From assembly GCA_023439045.1 (NCBI GenBank), contig JAEXOY010000034.1, forward strand, positions 1 to 64,000: 64,000 nt of DNA, given 5' to 3'. Positions 36,210 to 45,300 of the stretch are shown here, one piece after another. This DNA comes from Bacillota bacterium. GTDB taxonomy: Bacteria > Bacillota > Clostridia > Acetivibrionales > DSM-1351. The stretch's first letter is position 1. The number at the start of each line of letters is the position of its first letter. The position numbers and the translations under genes are program-made. Below the pieces are notes generated by a model. The model was given only the letters and a program-made list of their open reading frames with translations. It was not told the DNA's origin and searched no databases.

Positions 36210-38563
36210 TGAAATGTAAAAGCTTAAAAATGTTAAAAGACAACGGAATAAATGTTCCTGATTTTACTGTATTGAGTTTTGAAAGCTTGATCGGGGAAAA
36301 GAAGGAGCTGCTAGAGGAAGTGGAGCAGTACAATGTGGAAAGCATCCACGAATATAGCAGAAGACTAAAAAAGGCTGTGAGAAGGGCATATATAGGAGTT
36401 CCTTCTTCAGACCTGAACTTTGATAAATATGCGGTAAGATCCTCCTGTAATGCTGAAGACGGAATAAACAACAGCTTTGCTGGGCAGTTCAAGACTTATT
36501 TGAATGTAGAAGCTGATGAACTTCAAGATAAAATTCTGTTATGTTTAGAATCCTTATATAATCCGAATGTTCTGGAATATGTTAATCAAAATGGAATTGA
36601 CGTAAAACAATTAAGTATGAATGTTATCCTCCAAAAGATGGTAGTAGGTGATTATTCGGGAATACTTTTTACGTCAAATCCTCAGGGAATTCTCAACGAA
36701 AGTGTAATTGTTGTGGGTAAAGGCTTAGGGGAAGGAATTGTTTCGGACAAGGTTGATACCACAACATATTATTTTAATACAACGGACAACATTTATTACT
36801 ATGATGGAAAAGAAAATATCCTTTCCCACTCCACCATCATGGAATTAGTGGAGCTAGGGAACAAGATAAAACAGATATTTAATAATGATTATATGGACAT
36901 TGAGTTTACCATTAAGGATAATACAATACATATACTTCAGGCTAGACCTATTACAACAATTGATGATTCACATTTGGTTATTTTGGATAACAGCAACATT
37001 GTAGAGAGCTATCCGGGCATCAGTCTTCCATTAACCGATTCCTTTGTAAATATTATATACTCAGGAGTATTCAAAGGGGTTTCCGCCAGAGTACTGAAGA
37101 ATAAAAAAATAGTAGAACAGTGTGAAGATGTTTTCAAAAATATGGTAGGTAGCTCCAATGGCAGAATGTACTACAAGATTAGTAATTGGTACACAATCAT
37201 CAAGTTTTTACCCTTCAGCAAAAGAATTATTCCTGTATGGCAGGATATGCTTGGCGTTAAGAACAAAAATTATGACCAAGGAAGAGTAAACTTGCCACTA
37301 ATTAACCGTATTCAGACTTATTTCAATTCATTTTATGAATTGCTTAGGGTACCCTCTAATATGAAGAAGCTAGACAGGAGCTTTAAAGGGATTAACCATT
37401 ATTTTCATTCACAATATCATAAGGACATAACCAATGAAAAATTGGTTCAACTGTATAATGAGATCAAGGACAAGCTGTTGAGCATATGGGATATAACCCT
37501 CTTAAATGACTTGTATACATTCATTTTTACAGGTCTTTTAAAAAGCAAGCTAAAGAAAACTTTTCCGGAGGACTATGAAGAAAGAACCATTGAACTGATA
37601 TCGGGAATAAGGAACATTGAATGCATGAGGCCTATCCGTGAATTAATAGAATTATCGGTCCTTTCATTAACACAGAGGGATACAAAAGAGTTTAAGGATA
37701 GGTATGCCCATTACATAATGCTATATGGAGACAGGACAATAGAGGAATTGAAACTAGAGACAGAAACCTTTCGGACAAATCCCGATTTGCTGGAGGATAA
37801 AATAAGGGAATATACAACCGACCTCGCTAAGCTTAAGCAGATGCAGGAATCAATGAATCCCGTGGAGGGAAAAGCACTAAGAGGCAAAGGCATACCATTT
37901 TCTTTTTATGTAAGGCGTGCCATGGTGGGAATACAGAACAGAGAACTGTCACGGCTAAACAGAAGCAGGATATTTGGAATGGTAAGGGCTATATTTCTAT
38001 CCTTTGCAGAAAATTTTATGAAACAGAGGCTGATAGAGGATGTAAAGGATATCTTTTACCTAAAGGTTGATGAGGTGTTTGACCTAGTAAGGAACCCGAA
38101 GGTTGTTACAGAGCTGATTGAAAGGCGCAAAGAAGAATACAGAAGGTACAGCTTGTTGCCGGCCTATACACGACTGGTGTTTGCGGGATTGGAGTTTAAC
38201 AAGAATAATACAGCTATATATTCCAGTCAGCAGTATAAGAATTATCATAGCTTACAGGGAATACCTTGCTCCAAGGGCAAGATTACTGGGGAAGTGCTGG
38301 TAATAAAAAATGCCACGGAAGCCAAAGCGGCAAAGGATAAAATACTGGTTGCCAAGATGACTGATCCGGGGTGGGTATTTCTACTTGCAAGTGCCAAGGG
38401 GATAATAACGGAAAAGGGATCGTTGCTTTCACATACTGCAATCATTTCAAGGGAGTTGAAGATTCCTTCTATAGTTGGAGTAGATAATGCAATGGAGGTG
38501 TTAAAAAACAACGATATTGTATCCATGGATGGAAATACAGGATTGATAGAGATATTGAGGTAG
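36209..38563 (+). CDS. PEP synthase/rifampin phosphotransferase-like dikinase 2
   Basis: A 784-residue second dikinase with the same three-part layout as the first. ATP-grasp is shown by YAVRSSCNAEDGINNSFAGQF, LQKMVVGDYSGILFT and DIEFTIKDNTIHILQARP. A divergent acceptor domain follows. The swivelling domain has His742 in GSLLSHTAIISRELKIP. It lacks the PEP/pyruvate barrel. The acceptor domain differs strongly from dikinase 1, so the two enzymes probably act on different substrates in one pathway. The ATG overlaps the UbiA gene stop by one base (TAATG). Confidence 0.8.
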   Translation: MKCKSLKMLKDNGINVPDFTVLSFESLIGEKKELLEEVEQYNVESIHEYSRRLKKAVRRAYIGVPSSDLNFDKYAVRSSCNAEDGINNSFAGQFKTYLNVEADELQDKILLCLESLYNPNVLEYVNQNGIDVKQLSMNVILQKMVVGDYSGILFTSNPQGILNESVIVVGKGLGEGIVSDKVDTTTYYFNTTDNIYYYDGKENILSHSTIMELVELGNKIKQIFNNDYMDIEFTIKDNTIHILQARPITTIDDSHLVILDNSNIVESYPGISLPLTDSFVNIIYSGVFKGVSARVLKNKKIVEQCEDVFKNMVGSSNGRMYYKISNWYTIIKFLPFSKRIIPVWQDMLGVKNKNYDQGRVNLPLINRIQTYFNSFYELLRVPSNMKKLDRSFKGINHYFHSQYHKDITNEKLVQLYNEIKDKLLSIWDITLLNDLYTFIFTGLLKSKLKKTFPEDYEERTIELISGIRNIECMRPIRELIELSVLSLTQRDTKEFKDRYAHYIMLYGDRTIEELKLETETFRTNPDLLEDKIREYTTDLAKLKQMQESMNPVEGKALRGKGIPFSFYVRRAMVGIQNRELSRLNRSRIFGMVRAIFLSFAENFMKQRLIEDVKDIFYLKVDEVFDLVRNPKVVTELIERRKEEYRRYSLLPAYTRLVFAGLEFNKNNTAIYSSQQYKNYHSLQGIPCSKGKITGEVLVIKNATEAKAAKDKILVAKMTDPGWVFLLASAKGIITEKGSLLSHTAIISRELKIPSIVGVDNAMEVLKNNDIVSMDGNTGLIEILR

Positions 38564-38565
38564 CT

Positions 38566-39648
38566 ATGAAGTGTATCAAATTTGAACAGCAAGACCAATA
38601 TGTAAGTGATTTTGTAGGTTTGTACCATAAGCTGTACAACAAGAAGAACAATATGCAAAATGATACAGAGATAAGGCAACTGCTACTTGGTCAGCACCCA
38701 CTAAGCAGGTATTTTCATCTAGATAAATTCTGTATCTATGCTAAGGAGGAGATAGTAGGTAGGTTTATTATTACCACGTATCCCGAGGACGACATTGCTT
38801 ATCTAGGATTTTTTGAATGTATTGACGATGTAGAGACGGCAAGGTTTTTGTTTGATAAAGCAGAGCAATTTGTTATGAATAAACAGTATAAAAGAATAAT
38901 AGGTCCTGTGGATGCCTCGTTTTGGATTAGATATCGCTTAAAGACGAATAAGTTTGACGGGATGCCTTACACAGGGGAACCCTATAACCGAGAATATTAT
39001 TTAAATTTATTCCTGAATAACGGATATAAAGTATCAGAACATTATACCTCCTCTATTTATAAACACATTGAAGAGGAATGGCAGGATAAGAAATGTGTGG
39101 ATCGATATCAGCACTTTATAAATCAGGGTTACATAATCACAAATCCCACAATTAAGGAATGGGATAAAACGGTGGAAGATTTGTATAACATGATTACTAG
39201 CCTGTATAGGGATTTTCCCATTTATAAGGATATCGCACTTGAAGATTTTAGCAAATATTTTGAGAACTATAAGTTGATTATTAATTTTGATATGGTCAAA
39301 ATGGCATATTACAATGAAAAAGCAGTGGGCTTTTTTATAAGCATTCCTAATTACAATAACATTGTCTATCACACCAGCAAGCTACTTAATATTTTAAAGA
39401 TATTACATATTAGAAAACGGCCAAAAGAATACGTGATGCTTTATATGGGGGTACTTCAGGAGCATAGAGGTCTTGGTAAGGCAATAGTACAAAGCATAAT
39501 TGAAGAGCTGAGGAGAAGTAAACTGCCCAGCATCGGGGCTTTACAAAGAGACGGAAAGATAACTCAGAACTATGTTAATGAACTGATTGAAGAACGGTAT
39601 GAATATGTACTATTGGGAAAGGAAATCAATTATGATAACATTTCATGA
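38566..39648 (+). CDS. GNAT-like acyltransferase (YghO-type)
   Basis: A 360-residue protein. An N-terminal domain (1-190) has IIGPVDASFWIRYRLKT and EPYNREYYLNLFLNNGYKV, in the style of YghO-like proteins. The C-terminal GNAT fold has MLYMGVLQEHRGLGKAIVQS, the acyl-CoA binding loop. It could acylate an amine, for example the headgroup of the phosphatidylethanolamine made by psd. It follows dikinase 2 by two bases, with GAGGTAG before the ATG. The acyl donor may come from the ligase that overlaps its end. Specific function is unknown. Confidence 0.65.
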   Translation: MKCIKFEQQDQYVSDFVGLYHKLYNKKNNMQNDTEIRQLLLGQHPLSRYFHLDKFCIYAKEEIVGRFIITTYPEDDIAYLGFFECIDDVETARFLFDKAEQFVMNKQYKRIIGPVDASFWIRYRLKTNKFDGMPYTGEPYNREYYLNLFLNNGYKVSEHYTSSIYKHIEEEWQDKKCVDRYQHFINQGYIITNPTIKEWDKTVEDLYNMITSLYRDFPIYKDIALEDFSKYFENYKLIINFDMVKMAYYNEKAVGFFISIPNYNNIVYHTSKLLNILKILHIRKRPKEYVMLYMGVLQEHRGLGKAIVQSIIEELRRSKLPSIGALQRDGKITQNYVNELIEERYEYVLLGKEINYDNIS

Positions 39649-41101
39649 GCTGCTAAGAGAAGGCTACAAAAAATGGAAGAATGAAGATTATGTTTATACA
39701 AAGGTCAACGAAACATATCAGCCGATAGCCTTCGGTAGGGTAATTGAACATGCTGTATACCTAGCTGAAGCATTACTGGAAATGGGCTTAAAGGGCAAGA
39801 AAATCATTATTTACGGAAAGAATTCAACAGAATGGATGATTTCTGATCTAGCAATCATGAGTTATGTAGGAATTAGCGTCGGAATAGATAAAGAGTGGCA
39901 ATTGCAGGACGTAAAGAATGTGATTGAGCTGGTGCAAGCCGATGCAATTATCTATTGTGACAGTAAGAAAGATATAATAGACACTATCAAAAAGGAACAT
40001 AAAGATATAATTTGCATTTCAATGCTAGATGATTTTCCTGCTTTGATTGAAAGAGGAAAAAGCATTAAAGAAAGAACGGGAGAGTTGTTCAATTTTGAAA
40101 AAAGGGATCATGAGGAATGTATAAAAGTTGTATTTACATCTGGTACGGTTGCGTTTCCTAAGGCAGTAATGTTATCCGAGAAAAATATATTTGCAGGCTG
40201 GAACAGTTTGAAAAAAAGAGCTCCAATGGATGAGACAGATATATGCTACTTATTTTTACCACTGCATCATACATATGCTGGAATCTATAATTTTATATAT
40301 TCCTTAATTTCTGGAATGAAAATTTACCTAAGCTCTGGGGTTGAAAAAATTGCTGCCGAGTTACCTGCGGTTGAGCCAACGGTGTTTTGTGCAGTACCTC
40401 TTATATACAAGAGATTCTATGAGGCAGTTGGTAGAGATATTAATAAATTGGCCTATATTTTTGGGAAGAGGATAAAGTATTTGTTTAGCGGAGGGGCTTA
40501 TTTAGATGAACAAATAAGAGCGGCATATAGAGAAGCAGGTCTCAATCTTCTGGTTGCTTATGCGCTGTCAGAAACAGCGTCCTCTTTTACTATAGAGTAT
40601 TCTCAAAGTAAAAACTTAAAGAGTGTTGGAAGGATTTTCGAAGATATTGAGGTTAAAATCCATAGTCCGAATGAGAATGGAGAAGGAGAAATACTGGTCA
40701 GAGGGGATAATGTTTTCATTGGCTACATGAATAATGAAGAGGCCACCAGACTTGCTTTTAACTCAGAAGGGTTTTTTCTCTCAGGAGATCTGGGTTATAT
40801 AGATGAGGATAACAACCTATATTTGAGTGGTAGAAAAAAAAGAATTATTTTGATGGATAATGGCCAAAACATTTATCCGGAAAATATTGAACAGAAGATA
40901 CTAAGAAAGAGTGAGAATATAAGCAGTGTTAAAGTATATTTATCTGATAACAAACTAAAAGCAAAGATACACTTGAAAGTGAAAGATGCTATGGATTATC
41001 AGAGGTTTATCAGGGACCTAAACAATGAATTGCCTAAGTATGAGAGAATTGGTTCATATGAGGTAGTGATGGATTCGTTGGATAAAAGGTTAAAGCAATA
41101 A
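39632..41101 (+). CDS. AMP-forming acyl ligase
   Basis: A 489-residue ANL-superfamily enzyme. The phosphate loop reads VVFTSGTVAFPKAVML, followed by LPLHHTYAG, YALSETASSF and the hinge LSGDLGYIDEDNNLYLSGRKKRII. The C-terminal domain is short and ends SLDKRLKQ, so the usual late catalytic lysine motif is reduced. It should activate a carboxylic acid as acyl-AMP/acyl-CoA. ATG 39632 overlaps the GNAT gene by 17 bases and follows AAAGGA; an earlier in-frame start at 39587 lies further inside that gene. It closes the lipid operon. Confidence 0.82.
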   Translation: MITFHELLREGYKKWKNEDYVYTKVNETYQPIAFGRVIEHAVYLAEALLEMGLKGKKIIIYGKNSTEWMISDLAIMSYVGISVGIDKEWQLQDVKNVIELVQADAIIYCDSKKDIIDTIKKEHKDIICISMLDDFPALIERGKSIKERTGELFNFEKRDHEECIKVVFTSGTVAFPKAVMLSEKNIFAGWNSLKKRAPMDETDICYLFLPLHHTYAGIYNFIYSLISGMKIYLSSGVEKIAAELPAVEPTVFCAVPLIYKRFYEAVGRDINKLAYIFGKRIKYLFSGGAYLDEQIRAAYREAGLNLLVAYALSETASSFTIEYSQSKNLKSVGRIFEDIEVKIHSPNENGEGEILVRGDNVFIGYMNNEEATRLAFNSEGFFLSGDLGYIDEDNNLYLSGRKKRIILMDNGQNIYPENIEQKILRKSENISSVKVYLSDNKLKAKIHLKVKDAMDYQRFIRDLNNELPKYERIGSYEVVMDSLDKRLKQ

Positions 41102-41134
41102 AAAGTGAATGAATAAATCATAGTTAAATAACAA

Positions 41135-41180
41135 TTCTGTAGAAGCTAATAGCTATTTAAAGGCTTCTGCTCTTACAGAA
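41135..41180 (+). terminator. Hairpin after the lipid operon
   Basis: TTCTGTA 41135-41141 pairs with TACAGAA 41174-41180, and AGAAGC/GCTTCT pair inside. There is no T-run, so termination strength is uncertain. Confidence 0.5.
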
Positions 41181-41207
41181 GTTGCACTAGAATATTTCCC
41201 TAAATTG

Positions 41208-41216
41208 TGATATAAT
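41208..41216 (+). promoter_or_regulatory. Extended -10 for the LytTR operon
   Basis: TGATATAAT is a perfect extended -10, 29 bases before the response-regulator start. The only -35-like hexamer, TTGCAC at 41182, is 23 bases away, so the promoter depends on the extended element. Confidence 0.6.
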
Positions 41217-41245
41217 GACATAAAATTTAACAGGAAGTGGGAAAT

Positions 41246-41971
41246 ATGACAATAAAAATTACAATATGTGATGATATTGCTGAAGATATTGCTATATTAT
41301 CTGGAATGCTTTCCACCTACAATCCCTTGTTTGAAATTACTTCTTTTACTAGTGGAAAAACTCTGGTTGATGAACTAATGGACGACAGTTTTTCTACCGA
41401 CATTCTGTTTCTCGATATTTATATGCCTGAAATGGACGGCATTCAGACAGCCCAGGAAATACGAAGCAAAAAGAAGGATCTCAAAATTATATTCCTTTCT
41501 TCTAGTAGAGACTATTATCCGCAGGCATATGAGGTATTTGCTTTTAATTATATTGTCAAGCCCTTTAGTGAGGAACGCTTGTATGCTGTACTAGATCGCG
41601 CGCTTGCGGAGCTCCGAAAGGAAAACGGATACAAAATCAACATTCAGTACAAGGGAGCTGTGCATAACGTAGATTGCCGGGATATTCTTTATATTGAAAG
41701 TCAGAATAAACTTCTTTTGTTCCATTTAATAGGCGGGCACACTCTTAAATGCTATGGCAGACTGGACGACATATTGAGTGAACTGCCAGCAAGGTTTTTT
41801 AGCCGTTGCCACCAAAGCTTTTTGATCAATCTATCTCATGTTATAGAAATAAAGGAGAACTACATACGAATGGGACAAGTAATGATTAGTGTTTCACGTA
41901 AATACAGAAAAAACGTTAAAGACCAATATTATGCTTACTTGTTTTCCAATATAGGCGGAGAACAGCTATGA
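41246..41971 (+). CDS. LytTR-family response regulator
   Basis: A 241-residue regulator. The receiver domain has the acidic pair CDD at 8-10 and the phosphoacceptor Asp57 in ILFLDIYMPEMDG. The C-terminal LytTR DNA-binding domain has DILYIESQNK and FFSRCHQSFLINLSHV. ATG 41246 is preferred over GTG 41237 because AGGAAG lies at normal distance before it. It overlaps the kinase gene by four bases, so the two form a cognate pair. Targets are probably close by or encode membrane or secreted proteins. Confidence 0.92.
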   Translation: MTIKITICDDIAEDIAILSGMLSTYNPLFEITSFTSGKTLVDELMDDSFSTDILFLDIYMPEMDGIQTAQEIRSKKKDLKIIFLSSSRDYYPQAYEVFAFNYIVKPFSEERLYAVLDRALAELRKENGYKINIQYKGAVHNVDCRDILYIESQNKLLLFHLIGGHTLKCYGRLDDILSELPARFFSRCHQSFLINLSHVIEIKENYIRMGQVMISVSRKYRKNVKDQYYAYLFSNIGGEQL

Positions 41972-43911
41972 AAAGGTTGGGTAGGAAGGAAATACTGTTA
42001 ATTGCGGGTATCCTATTTGCAATTTTTGCTTCTCATTTGCCTGTCATATACACTGCCTTCTATCATGAACTGACTGGTGCGCCAACCTCTACAGCAGGTA
42101 AGCTTGACCTGTCTGACATGAAAAGTAGCAAACGCATTATTCTTGATGGAGAATGGGAGTTTTATTGGAATCGCTTGCTAGTTACCGATAGCGAGCACAA
42201 TGTTGCCCCGGATTTATTGCTGCCAGTGCCTCATTGTGGGTCACGCTATAAATTGAATGGGAACTATTTGCCAGTATATGGCTACGGAAGCTTCCGGCTC
42301 ATAATGGAGGGATATTCGGATTCTCGTCCAGTCACAATATATTTGCCCGATTATGGGAGTGCCTACCGTGTCTATATAGACAGAATCCTGACATCAGAGA
42401 GCGGCATCGTATCCAAAGATCAGGAAGCTATATTCACCACTACAGATGCAAAACTCTATCCTATAACACTTTCCACTGCTAGAGAGCATGAGATTGTGGT
42501 TGAAGTAGCCACGACACGGTTTGCTGGACTATACATGGCTCCATCCTTACAGGGCTATGATGATGCTGTCTTGCATGATAGCAATCGGAACAGCATACGT
42601 TTCATTTTGTTTGGAACGATACTATTTTCCTTCTTTACTCTGGTTATGCTGTATATCCTTCGTTACAGGAAAACAAATCGGTCTATATGGCTGCCTATTA
42701 TGGGACTTTTGGTTCTTGCACGCATTATGATGACGACAGAATTTTATTATTTCTGGCAAAATACGCTTTTCTTCAATCTTTCTTATGAGGATACTAATCC
42801 TCTTATGTTTTTGGTTTCCTTTTCATTTAAGTATATGCTGATTTTCCTAGTAGAAGAGCTTTTGGGAATCATGTCTTCGCGAAGGGAAAAGCTAGGGTTT
42901 TTGATATATTATATTGTGCTATATCTCCTATACCTTTTTATCCCACTAGGGTTTTATAATAGATATCTTACCATTTTACTTCCAATGTGTGCCTTTGCGA
43001 TAGAGGTGTATTTATTCTTCAAGATTTACTATAACCGTAGCAAACTGAAAAAGTATGGACTATTGGTTTATTGGGGTACCATTCTTGCCATTACCGGACT
43101 TATGATTGAATGCTATTACATCAACGGAAATATTTACTTGAATTTATCTTTATCGCTATTAGTTTTTCTTTCTGCATACTTGATAATTCTAAGCATAGTT
43201 TTGGCATTGCAGACTGCAAATGTGTACCGTAATTTTGATCTTGCCTCTGCCGGATTGGAACAAGCTAGAGCACAAATTACTATGCAGTCAGAGTATTACA
43301 ACGCACTTAGGGAGCAAATGAACGAAGTTCGAGCAATCCGCCACGATGTCCGACACTTTGTCAGTACAATTAGGCTGCTTGCAGAGGAAAAGCGATATGA
43401 GCAGTTAACCAGGTTCTTAAGCGACTATGTGGAACAGGCAGATCCTGAACCATTACCCGTATTTTGCGAAAATGTCGTGGCAAACTCAATAATCGGTTAC
43501 TATTCTCTGCGCTTCAAGAAGCAGAGTATTTCATTTCGCTGCTTCTGTCAGATCCCGACACAGCTTCCCATCAGTGACAGTGATCTTTGTATTGTTCTTG
43601 GCAATGGGTTGGAAAATGCGATGGAAGCCTGCGAGAAGCAAGGAATCCATCAAAACAGGTATGTATCAGTTGAAGCAAGGAGTGTGAATAATCAATTTTT
43701 GATTAAGATTGAAAACACTTATAATGGTATTGTAAATCAAATAGACGACGATAGATTTCTTTCCACAAAAGGTGGCGCTTCCCATGGGTTGGGATTGCAA
43801 AATATAAAAAAAGTTGTGAATGCCGCAGAAGGAATTATCAAAATAGAGCATAATGCTCAAACATTCACTCTGATGGTTGCTCTACCGTTTCACAATGTAA
43901 AAGCTGACTGA
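41968..43911 (+). CDS. 7TM-DISM sensor histidine kinase (GHKL, LytS/AgrC-like)
   Basis: A 647-residue kinase. One membrane segment at the N-terminus leads to an extracellular 7TMR-DISMED2-like beta domain (about residues 45-200, with LDGEWEFYWNRLL). Seven membrane helices follow (about 210-410). Then comes a coiled region with the His box VRAIRHDVRHF and a GHKL ATPase having GNGLENAMEAC and HGLGLQNIKK. It should sense an external, possibly carbohydrate ligand and phosphorylate the LytTR regulator. Confidence 0.88.
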   Translation: MKRLGRKEILLIAGILFAIFASHLPVIYTAFYHELTGAPTSTAGKLDLSDMKSSKRIILDGEWEFYWNRLLVTDSEHNVAPDLLLPVPHCGSRYKLNGNYLPVYGYGSFRLIMEGYSDSRPVTIYLPDYGSAYRVYIDRILTSESGIVSKDQEAIFTTTDAKLYPITLSTAREHEIVVEVATTRFAGLYMAPSLQGYDDAVLHDSNRNSIRFILFGTILFSFFTLVMLYILRYRKTNRSIWLPIMGLLVLARIMMTTEFYYFWQNTLFFNLSYEDTNPLMFLVSFSFKYMLIFLVEELLGIMSSRREKLGFLIYYIVLYLLYLFIPLGFYNRYLTILLPMCAFAIEVYLFFKIYYNRSKLKKYGLLVYWGTILAITGLMIECYYINGNIYLNLSLSLLVFLSAYLIILSIVLALQTANVYRNFDLASAGLEQARAQITMQSEYYNALREQMNEVRAIRHDVRHFVSTIRLLAEEKRYEQLTRFLSDYVEQADPEPLPVFCENVVANSIIGYYSLRFKKQSISFRCFCQIPTQLPISDSDLCIVLGNGLENAMEACEKQGIHQNRYVSVEARSVNNQFLIKIENTYNGIVNQIDDDRFLSTKGGASHGLGLQNIKKVVNAAEGIIKIEHNAQTFTLMVALPFHNVKAD

Positions 43912-43999
43912 TGTTATTTTCGGCATAATAAGTGTTAATTTCGGTATTTACCGTATAGAGGAGGATTTATTATTATAATCTGAATCAGAGGTGAATATA

Positions 44000-44335
44000 A
44001 TGGACTACAATGTACACCCACAGAATGAAGAACTTAAATTGTTTAGAGAGCCGCACAGCCGGTACAAGGTTCCATACCGTACCATTAAGGAAATGCAAAA
44101 GCTATATCCTGACGGAGACTTTATTATTATCGGAGAAATAGGTGGTATTATAAGGCCACCGAAGGTTGGAGATCGTCTGCTCATAACCGATGGCAAATTC
44201 ATTCCCATTCTGCCAAGGGGTAGCTATATAAAACCTTTTGAATGGGTTTGCGGATATGTTGCAGTGGATAAGAATATATATTTGGCTACCATTAGGAGCC
44301 CTATAACCATATTTTACTGGCTATTGAATTTGTAA
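44000..44335 (+). CDS. Small protein of unknown function
   Basis: A 111-residue protein not recognised. It has a charged N-terminal half and a middle segment DFIIIGEIGGIIRPPKVGD followed by LITDGKFIPILPRGSY, suggesting a small beta-rich fold. The last 20 residues are hydrophobic (ATIRSPITIFYWLLNL) and may anchor it. GAGGTG precedes ATG 44000. It lies 88 bases after the kinase in the same direction and could be a target or partner of the two-component system. Confidence 0.6.
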   Translation: MDYNVHPQNEELKLFREPHSRYKVPYRTIKEMQKLYPDGDFIIIGEIGGIIRPPKVGDRLLITDGKFIPILPRGSYIKPFEWVCGYVAVDKNIYLATIRSPITIFYWLLNL

Positions 44336-44343
44336 TCGGGAAA

Positions 44344-44386
44344 AGAGCTTGGTTAAGTAAAAACTTTATCTGAGCTCTAGTCTTTT
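44344..44386 (+). terminator. Probable terminator after the LytTR region
   Basis: AGAGCT 44344-44349 pairs with AGCTCT 44373-44378, with an inner AAGT-AAAA-ACTT hairpin, followed by AGTCTTTTT. Confidence 0.55.
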
Positions 44387-44397
44387 TAGGTTCAACA

Positions 44398-44674
44398 TTA
44401 CTCTTCTGTTAGTGGAAATGTGACCTGCCAGTCTCCACGGATTAGTGTGCTGCACGTACAGAACTCCCCACAAGCCTCATTGCTCAAGCATCTCAAGAGG
44501 TACATCAAAGGCGTACTCAGTATAACTATTTTGATACAAATCATCCCAAAAAGAGATATTTATAAATAAAATTGAAATACTTGCAGATACTATCGCTGAT
44601 AACATACAAAGAAAGATAGACACGAAACGGCCAGTTTTTGATACGTTATATAAACCAATGTTAATAGTAAAGTC
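44398..44674 (-). pseudogene. Remnant of a small membrane protein gene
   Basis: On the minus strand a frame open from 44674 reads through a hydrophobic segment (SIFLCMLSAIVSASISILFI) into FWDDLYQNSYTEYAFDVPLE, then hits a stop near 44479. The next frame continues from there as SNEACGEFCTCSTLIRGDW and QVTFPLTEE to TAA 44398-44400. Protein-like composition on both sides of one shift suggests a broken gene of about 90 residues. No start codon with a ribosome-binding site remains. I do not recognise the family. Confidence 0.35.
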
Positions 44675-44702
44675 TTATTATACATTTATGAGGAGGGCTG
44701 TT

Positions 44703-44915
44703 ATGGATGATAGAAATCTTGCTCTTAATGAAACAATGCAAATACACGAGTTGCTTAATTTCAAAACTATTTTCATGACCACATCAAAATTAATGGAGGG
44801 TGTAGTTTTTGATCAGGATTTGAAAAAATTACTGGAGAAAAGTGTTCGTTTGTCCATGTCGGATATTGCTGGGCTGCAGGCACTGTTAAAAAAAGCTCCT
44901 GAAGTGAAAGTATGA
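44703..44915 (+). CDS. Short CotF-like spore coat protein, pair 1 subunit A
   Basis: A 70-residue protein with LALNETMQIHELLNFKTIF and a second helix, as in the small partners of CotF proteins. ATG 44703 follows GAGGAGGG; the in-frame ATG at 44658 has no such site. The next CotF gene starts ten bases after its stop. It is similar in plan to the protein encoded at 46454. Confidence 0.75.
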   Translation: MDDRNLALNETMQIHELLNFKTIFMTTSKLMEGVVFDQDLKKLLEKSVRLSMSDIAGLQALLKKAPEVKV

Positions 44916-44924
44916 GGTTTGTAT

Positions 44925-45287
44925 ATGATAAATGACTACCTAGAAATAAGAAATTCCGAAGGAATGCCAAAATTAATCGATTCAAATATGGCACTTGGTT
45001 TTTTACTAAACTCAAAAAGTGGTGTGAAGAATCTTGGTATTGCCTTATCTGAGTCAGCGACTTCAGAGGTAAGAAAAATGCTACGTGAGCAATTAAACAT
45101 AGCTATTGCTCTGCATGGGGAAATATCAGATATGATGATTGCCAAGGGTTGGTTTCACCCTGTGGATCTGCGCAAACAGTTTAATATGGATATTGAGTCA
45201 TCAACAACCATGGGACAAATATGCAATCTAGATTTGTTCCCGGGTGACACGAGCAGACTTGGTATGTTCGCAACACCGGAAAAGTAG
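44925..45287 (+). CDS. CotF-family spore coat protein, pair 1 subunit B
   Basis: A 120-residue Coat F domain protein, helical throughout, with MALGFLLNSKSGVKNLGIALSES and REQLNIAIALHGEISDMMIAKGW. ATG 44925 is used with GAGG before it. It ends 13 bases before the dehydrogenase gene with an AGGAGG site between, so the genes are co-transcribed. Likely deposited on the forespore surface. Confidence 0.82.
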   Translation: MINDYLEIRNSEGMPKLIDSNMALGFLLNSKSGVKNLGIALSESATSEVRKMLREQLNIAIALHGEISDMMIAKGWFHPVDLRKQFNMDIESSTTMGQICNLDLFPGDTSRLGMFATPEK

Positions 45288-45300
45288 GAGGTAAAGTATA

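Noticed and set aside
43991..44335. Start at GTG 43991 for the small unknown protein
   Set aside because: GTG overlaps the GAGGTG ribosome-binding site; ATG 44000 has normal spacing.
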